NCBI GenBank assembly: GCA_025769875.1
Contig: JAGFNK010001266.1
Span: forward strand, 1 to 11,926
Source of the DNA: Russula earlei
Lineage: Eukaryota > Basidiomycota > Agaricomycetes > Russulales > Russulaceae
DNA: 11,926 nucleotides
Direction: 5' to 3'
Of the stretch, positions 7,441 through 11,926 are shown piece by piece (position 1 is the stretch's first letter; every line of letters starts with the position of its first letter). The notes beneath the pieces are model-generated. The model had not been told where the DNA came from. It searched no databases and saw only the letters and a program-made list of their open reading frames with translations. The position numbers and the translations under genes were made by a program.

Positions 7441-8472
7441 TCGATAGAAGTTGCAGAATCCTAGAAATGCTTGTACTTCCGTAACATTGGTCGGAGTAGG
7501 GCCATTTTGTAATGCCTATTAGCTTGTCTTGGTCCATGGATATTTGTCCTTGGGAGATATTGATGCCTAGGTAACTAATAGAGGTTTGTCAGGAAAGCAC
7601 ATTTCTCTGGTTTCAAGTATAAGTCATGGTCTTGGAGTGTTTTTAGGACCTTATGTGTCCAGTCGTCTAGTTCAGTTCAAGGTTTGCGACATGATGAGTA
7701 TATCATCTAGATAAACAACCACTCGTTCAGTGGCAATGTATTTCACTAGGATGGTGTTCATAAAGCGTTGGAAAGTGGCTGGGGCATTGCAGAGACCAAA
7801 TGTCATTATTAATGGTTCAAGAGTCCTAATGGTGTCTTGAATGCTGCGAGGTGTTCATCGCCCTCTCTTAGGCGGATATTGTTGTATCCCCATTGTACGT
7901 CAAACTTGGTAAAGTATTGGGCTCCTTGGAGTTTGTCAATTAATTCAGGAATCAAGGGTAGTGGATACGCGTCTTTGACAGTTGCTGTATTCAGGGCTCT
8001 GTAGTCTTGTACTGGTTGTAGATTTCCTCCTTTCTTTTCTACAAAGAAGAATGGGCTGGCAATAGCTGCTTTGATGGTCGGATTGTGCCTCTTTTCAAAT
8101 GTTCGTCTAAGTATTCTTTTAGGGCTTGTAGTTCCTTGGGAGTAAGTCGGTAGATGCCAGAATCGCGTCGGGCGATCCCTGGTTTTAGATTGATTGCATG
8201 GTCCCATGGTTGGTGAGCAGGAAGGCGTTGAGAGGCTTGTTCGTCAAAAACCTTTCGCCATTTCAAGAACTGGGCAGGGATAAGTTCGTCTAATGTCTTG
8301 GGGGGTGTTTCTGCATGGGCTAGTTTGGTAGCTGTGGTTGATTTAGCTCTTATGCTGATTGTCACTGGTCGAAATGCATTGTAGATTTGCTTCGTCCACA
8401 CATGGGTTCAATGGTCCTTCAGTATCTGGGAAGATTAGTGCAGCAACGTTTGCAAATTCAGGTTCTTCTTCT
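7441..8472 (-). pseudogene. Element A reverse transcriptase, multiply frameshifted
   Basis: The RNA- and DNA-dependent DNA polymerase of the element. An N-terminal connector (FPDTEGPLNP, then FRPVTISIRAK and KWRKVFDEQASQRLP) leads into the fingers. The segment SPFFFVEKKGG..LQPVQDYRALN and the first palm motif TKFDVQWGYNNIRL with its catalytic Asp are in one frame (8207-7809). After a one-base loss near 7815, the downstream frame carries [15 protein letters not shown] and the YLDD active site (7702-7713), both catalytic Asp present. Further frame changes occur near 8400, 8085, 7675, 7590 and 7500. The connection domain ends with FLGFCNFYR and a TGA at 7438 where Arg is expected. Motif order is fully canonical for Ty3/gypsy RT. 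Unlike element B, all three catalytic Asp codons survive. Confidence 0.9.
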
Positions 8473-9045
8473 TCAGGAAAAGTAAGCGCTTGTATTTGGT
8501 AATTCCCGTGTTCCAGATGCAGATGCAATGGTTATGCTTGGGTGTGTGGTAAGGCAGGTTCGGGGGCAATTCCTCAGTGTGATTGTGTCGTTTGCCCAAT
8601 CGATATATGGGTTGTGGTGTCGTAGCCAGTCTGTTCCTAAGATGATGTCAGTGATCTCCAATGTTAGTGACAAGGAATTCTGCTTGTTCGTCATGAGTAG
8701 CGCCTGTATGCGCTTGAATGCGAAGTCTCTGGATAGTGCTAAAGCGTATTAGTCCATTGGCATTTTGTGTTCCATCTACATTCTGTGCTGGCAATGGTTT
8801 GGTCATAGTTCGGAGGTGCAGATGGTGTCTTTGTGCGAATCGTTCATGGATTATCATTCCTTCTGCTCCACTGTCGAGCAGGGCTCTTGCACCGATTTCT
8901 TTGCCACTTGTCTTCCCCACTAAAGTAACTTTCAAGGCAATAGATGGGGAGCGAATATTCTTGGTAAAAACCTTGGGGTAATTGATTTCTCTTTGTATCG
9001 TACTGATTTGGACCGTGTCCCTTCTCGGTGCAGAAGGGGGTCCAA
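8473..9045 (-). pseudogene. Element A protease (retropepsin-like), frameshifted
   Basis: The aspartic protease that cuts the Gag-Pol precursor. The active-site triplet is Asp-Ser-Gly in the context LLDSGAEG (8867-8875), followed by a helix typical of Ty3-type proteases. The C-terminal hallmark ILGTDWLRHHNPYIDW lies in another frame starting near 8690, so a one-base indel at about 8648, just after a VTNIGDH-like strand, separates the halves. The N-terminal frame can be read back to the gag TAA at 9046 without a stop, shifted by -1. A further frame change near 8520 follows the protease. Catalytic Asp and flap region are present, so the fold is recognisable. The enzyme would not be made as one chain. 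Confidence 0.87.
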
Positions 9046-10555
9046 TTAAAAATCCATGGGAGCAGATCTTGGGCGGAGGATTGAGTCCACAAGCGTTTCT
9101 CTCCAGGTTGTCAGTGATGCAACAGGAACGGGTTCTTCTTGTGTAGGTTCGATGTTTTCATCTTGGATGGTTATAGCTCTGACTGTTTGGGGATGAGATC
9201 CTTGTCGTTGGCGTCCTTGGGCTGCTTTCTTTGCTCTACATTGATTTGCCATATGGTTCTTCTTTCCGCAATAATAACAGAGGTTGTTCTTGCGTTGAAA
9301 TTCTTTTTCTGCATCTGTGAGGGGTTTCCTTTCACTTCTGGATTCCCAAGGTCGTTCATTAGGTTCTCCTTGGTATAAGTTAATTTCCAATGGGTTGTCT
9401 GATCCTTGAGTGTTTAATCCTCAGGCACGCACAGAGCGTCCTCCTCGAAACGCAGAGGAGTTGTATAGGTGAAAAAGGTTGTCAAATTCTCTTGCTGCTT
9501 TGACAAGGGCTGCAAGTGTAGTTGGTGTTGGTGTGATTCCCAATATTTTCTGATGTAAGGCCGGGTTAATGTTCTTCCTAAATGCGTACATCTTTGTTCT
9601 TTTGTCGGTGGTGGCTCGTGATGCATGGTGCGACCATTTCTGATACCATTCATTAAATGGTAGCCTTCCTTGATAATAGGTGTGCATGGTATTGGCAGAG
9701 GCCAATTCTGCTTCTGCAGGGATGAAGTGATTGGCAAAGGCTTTCTTGAAGTCGTTCCATGATCCATAGTCTGCTACTGTACGAGCCATAGCCTTAGTGG
9801 TTTGTTCCCTAGCCCATGCTCCGGCAGGCGTTCCTACTTTAAAGTGGGTTAGTGCAGCGGCGACCTTCTTACTTTCATCTGTAAAGGAGTTCGCCATTGA
9901 TGTAATAATAGTTGGCCAAAGCTGCCCAAAAGGCTTCTGCATTATCAGCCTTTCCGTTGAAGGGTTCTGGCGCAGTTCCGACAAGGCGTGGATTGCTTGA
10001 CATGGTGGGGTTCTGAGTTGTTGCAGCTGTAACAATAGGTGGGGCTGAACCTTGTAATTGGATTCTAGTTGGAGTGAGCGTTCAAGGGATTGTTTGTGGT
10101 ACGTTGCTAGTTGTATAAGGAGTAGGTTGTTGGGTATCACGCCAAGTGGAAGGTCCTGGAGTGAGGCTTCGAGTGCTCTGAGCAGTTCCTAGGATAGCGG
10201 TAACTTCTTGAGGTGTTCTGGCTGTAAAATCGACTTCTCGATTGTTATAGTAAACCCAATGTTTTCTAGAATGGCTCCACTTGACTGGTTTGTCTAGGAA
10301 GAGGCCTGTGTAGTTATAGGGGTTGAAATCTTGAACGTTCTCTGCTCCTGGGGCTGCCGCTTTAAGTTGTTCAGTGGAAACTTCGTCGTTATCATCTTCG
10401 TATAACCAAGGGTCAGAAAGATTTCCGTGGTTGATAATAGGTGTGCCTGCAAATCTTCCTCGGTATCGGTGATCTTGGGTGTCGTAGCTGAGGTTTTCAA
10501 ATAGGAGTGGGATTAGATTTTCTTCTTCGTCAGTGATGTCTCTCCTCGTGCTCAT
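9046..10555 (-). pseudogene. gag: Element A gag (capsid and CCHC nucleocapsid), broken
   Basis: The structural protein that assembles the virus-like particle and packages RNA. The ATG at 10555 opens a 157-codon N-terminal extension with acidic and Pro/Thr-rich parts that I do not recognise. A TGA at 10082 interrupts it, and the same frame continues through an alternative ATG at 10003 into the start of the capsid (PEPFNGKADNAEAFW). A frameshift near 9880-9900 moves the frame. The capsid core (AGAWA, FNEWYQKW and an ALVKAAREFDN-like helix) then runs to a second TGA at 9421. Beyond it comes a basic linker and one zinc knuckle, CYYCGKKNHMANQC (CX2CX4HX4C, 9238-9279). The frame stops at a TAA at 9046, next to a T5 run at the gag-pol junction. 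Both TGA codons fit Arg CGA changed to TGA. Knuckle and capsid make the assignment firm; the N-terminal extension is novel to me. Confidence 0.88.
9238..9279 (-). other. CCHC zinc knuckle of gag
   Basis: CYYCGKKNHMANQC matches the retroviral CX2CX4HX4C nucleocapsid finger exactly, with the usual Gly and aromatic positions. It binds one zinc ion and contacts genomic RNA during packaging. All four ligands are intact. Confidence 0.93.
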
Positions 10556-11224
10556 AGATCTAGACGACGGTTATAGTCCAATGGCCGTTGTTCCAAGGAT
10601 ATGCAATGGTGTAGGCTGGTTTCAGTCGAATAGTGTCGGGTCGTCCTTGGTGCTTTCTTAAGTGGATTCGGGAGTATTCTTCAGTGATGCTGCTTTGGGT
10701 CAAGACTACTTGGGTTTTCCACAAGTATCCTTCGAATTCTGCTGGTGAGATAGCAAAGTCGTTTATCTCTCTGGTGGGATGTTGATATACTACAAAGTGT
10801 GTCGTTCTAAGATGCCAAGCCTGTGTGCAATAGTTCTTGAATTCAAGTAGTTCTCTTTTTGAACGCGTAGGTAGGTTTAGGGCTAAGAAAGATTGTTCTG
10901 GTAGATAGGAGTGAAGTTCAGTATTTCTAATGTCAATACTATCAGGTGATTCAACAAATGGCAATGCAAAGGGTTGAGAAGGTATGACAGGGGTAGGAAT
11001 ACGACTGGTAAACAGGGGTAGGTAAGTGTCAGGGGGAGTAGGAGGTAATGGTCTTTCAACAAGGAATCCTCTTGCATTGGGAACTGTTTCTCTAGAGGGG
11101 GCTCGCTGAGGCGTTGCACGTCTTCTGTGTTGAGGAGCCAGGACTACTGAATTGGGAGGTGATAATCGCCTGGTGTCCACAGGGTGATTCCGTCAGGAGT
11201 AGGAGGTGTATCTGGTCGAAAGTT

Positions 11225-11254
11225 ACAGGTGCAATACTCTGTCTTGCAGTTACA
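11225..11254 (-). other. CXCX4CXC cysteine cluster in ORF-X
   Basis: Ten residues of ORF-X contain four cysteines in the spacing C-x-C-x4-C-x-C, between an Asn/Trp-rich segment and a Pro-rich segment. Such paired CXC motifs can bind a metal ion, but no known finger family is matched. The spacing differs from the CCHC knuckle of the gag protein. Confidence 0.45.
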
Positions 11255-11557
11255 CCTTGCTGTCCACGGATTAGACTCAGTATCCTCTGTGCTGGCAGAC
11301 CAACGTTCTTGGCTAGTTGGGACAGTGGTTTGAATTGGTGTGAGGGGTCGAGGGGCGAGACTCGAGGCTTCTAGGATTGCTGGGACAGAATAGTATGCAG
11401 GGGGACCAGTATATGAGGCGTCTGGGCTGGTAATTGCCCAAGGTTGATTGTAATCTGCGTCGTATAACCAAGAGTTAGTCTCCCAATCAAAGGTGTTGTG
11501 TATTCCTGGTACAACAGCAAGTTGGACGTAAGATTGATTTTCCCTTTGTATTCTGTT

Positions 11558-11635
11558 GAGGCATAGGTGGTAGAACTGGACAGTGAGACAATAGTAGCTG
11601 ATGTATGTCCAAGCCAAGTAAAACAGGCAATACCC
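11558..11635 (-). other. Aromatic hydrophobic segment in ORF-X
   Basis: Twenty-six consecutive residues are rich in Tyr, Phe, Leu, Cys and Trp, with one Gln, one His and no formally charged residue. They are flanked by Arg/Asn-containing sequence. The length suits a single membrane-spanning helix, but the high Tyr content suits a buried helix or beta hairpin equally well. No signal peptide can be judged because the N-terminus is off the window. Confidence 0.35.
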
Positions 11636-11926
11636 TGTTCTTAAAGAATTAACAATGAGATGGTGGCGTGGCTGGATGATCCTGGTCCAAAGATTTAATT
11701 CACTAGATCGCAGGGATTGATAGTCAACTGGTTGTCCTTGGATGTTCTTTGCTTGAGCAAGTTGCCAATATAATAGTTGTTGTTGTGCTGGTGGCAAGAG
11801 TCGACTAAGGGTTTCAAGATATAAGGCGTGTTCGTCGTGGCTTAGGAGTTGTCCAAATGGTAAGACTTCAAGGAACTCTTTGACAATAAGATGAGGAAAG
11901 TCTTCGTGGGGTGGTTCTATTCCTGG

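Larger units (their letters stand above)
4327..11926 (-). mobile_element. Element A: Ty3/gypsy chromovirus, 3' portion
   Basis: A nearly complete LTR retrotransposon read on the minus strand. The order is ORF-X, gag, protease, RT, RNase H, integrase, chromodomain, purine tract and 3' LTR. The domain order with integrase after RNase H defines Ty3/gypsy, and the C-terminal chromodomain defines chromoviruses. At least four in-frame TGA codons (10082, 9421, 7438, 6539) and about ten frameshifts show that this copy is dead. The integrase-chromodomain segment is still open for 393 codons, so decay is moderate. The 5' LTR, primer-binding site and right-hand target-site duplication are not in the window, because ORF-X is open to the last base. 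The element therefore exceeds 7.6 kb, long for a fungal Gypsy element. It sits inside the protease region of element B. Confidence 0.93.
10560..11926 (-). pseudogene. ORF-X: long upstream ORF of element A, function unknown, partial
   Basis: The frame is open from the right edge to a TAG at 11144, about 260 codons with no internal stop. The coding sense then continues in another frame from about 11180 to a TAG at 10560, so a single frameshift near 11150-11180 splits one ORF of at least 450 residues. I recognise no family. Visible features are a Gln-rich, helix-like N-terminal part, a strongly aromatic hydrophobic stretch of 26 residues (11558-11635), a Pro/Ser/Thr-rich middle, a CXCX4CXC cysteine cluster (11225-11254) and a Pro/Arg-rich tract followed by a more globular C-terminus. 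The start codon is outside the window. It lies between the presumed 5' LTR and gag, and its stop is 4 nt before the gag ATG, so the two were probably translated from one RNA. An alternative is a captured host exon. Coding status is well supported; function is not. Confidence 0.7.

Noticed and set aside
3204..10084. TGA read as an amino acid (code change or readthrough)
   Set aside because: Frameshifts and a lost catalytic residue accompany the TGA codons, and the affected sites fit CGA transitions. Ordinary pseudogene decay explains everything.
1..11926. tRNA, rRNA, CRISPR array or host protein-coding gene
   Set aside because: No cloverleaf, conserved rRNA block, regular spacer array or non-retroelement domain was seen on either strand.

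Overview
This 11.9 kb window contains no recognisable host gene. All the coding signal lies on the minus strand and comes from long-terminal-repeat retrotransposons of the Ty3/gypsy class, chromodomain-bearing (chromovirus) branch. Two related pol regions occur in tandem orientation, one inserted into the other. Both are broken by stop codons and frameshifts, and a third decayed coding stretch fills the left edge. Chromodomain Gypsy elements of this style, with Arg stop codons created by CpG decay, suggest the repeat-rich, cytosine-methylated part of a filamentous fungal genome. A mushroom-forming basidiomycete (Agaricomycetes) is most likely, but that placement is inferred from style of sequence, not from a host gene.

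Layout from right to left, the direction of transcription. Positions 11926-4327 are element A, the younger insertion. Its 5' LTR and primer-binding site lie beyond the right edge. It begins with a long upstream ORF (ORF-X, 11926-10560) of unknown function. Only 4 nt separate its stop from the gag start codon. Gag (10555-9046) has an unrecognised N-terminal extension, a capsid-like core and a CCHC zinc knuckle. Pol follows: protease (9045-8473), reverse transcriptase (about 8400-7441), RNase H (about 7440-6960), then integrase with HHCC finger, D,D35E core, GPY/F module and an intact chromodomain (6997-5339). A short possible 3' ORF, a purine-rich tract and a 765-bp 3' LTR (5091-4327) complete the element. 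The LTR carries a TATA box, a cluster of TGATGTCA (bZIP-type) sites including a perfect palindrome, and a degenerate 45-bp tandem duplication.

Positions 4326-1074 are element B, the older host of the insertion. Only the C-terminal part of its protease remains in the window, abutting the LTR of A. RT, RNase H, integrase and chromodomain follow. B is more decayed than A, and its first RT catalytic Asp has become Asn.

Positions 1053-1 are a heavily frameshifted coding remnant in the same orientation, directly after the pol end of B with no visible LTR between. It is either a third ORF of B or the 5' ORF of another element, and I do not recognise the family.

In life the A proteins would have formed a particle (Gag), copied the RNA (RT/RNase H) and inserted the cDNA (integrase), with the chromodomain steering insertion to marked chromatin. 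As sequenced, neither copy can make a complete Pol.
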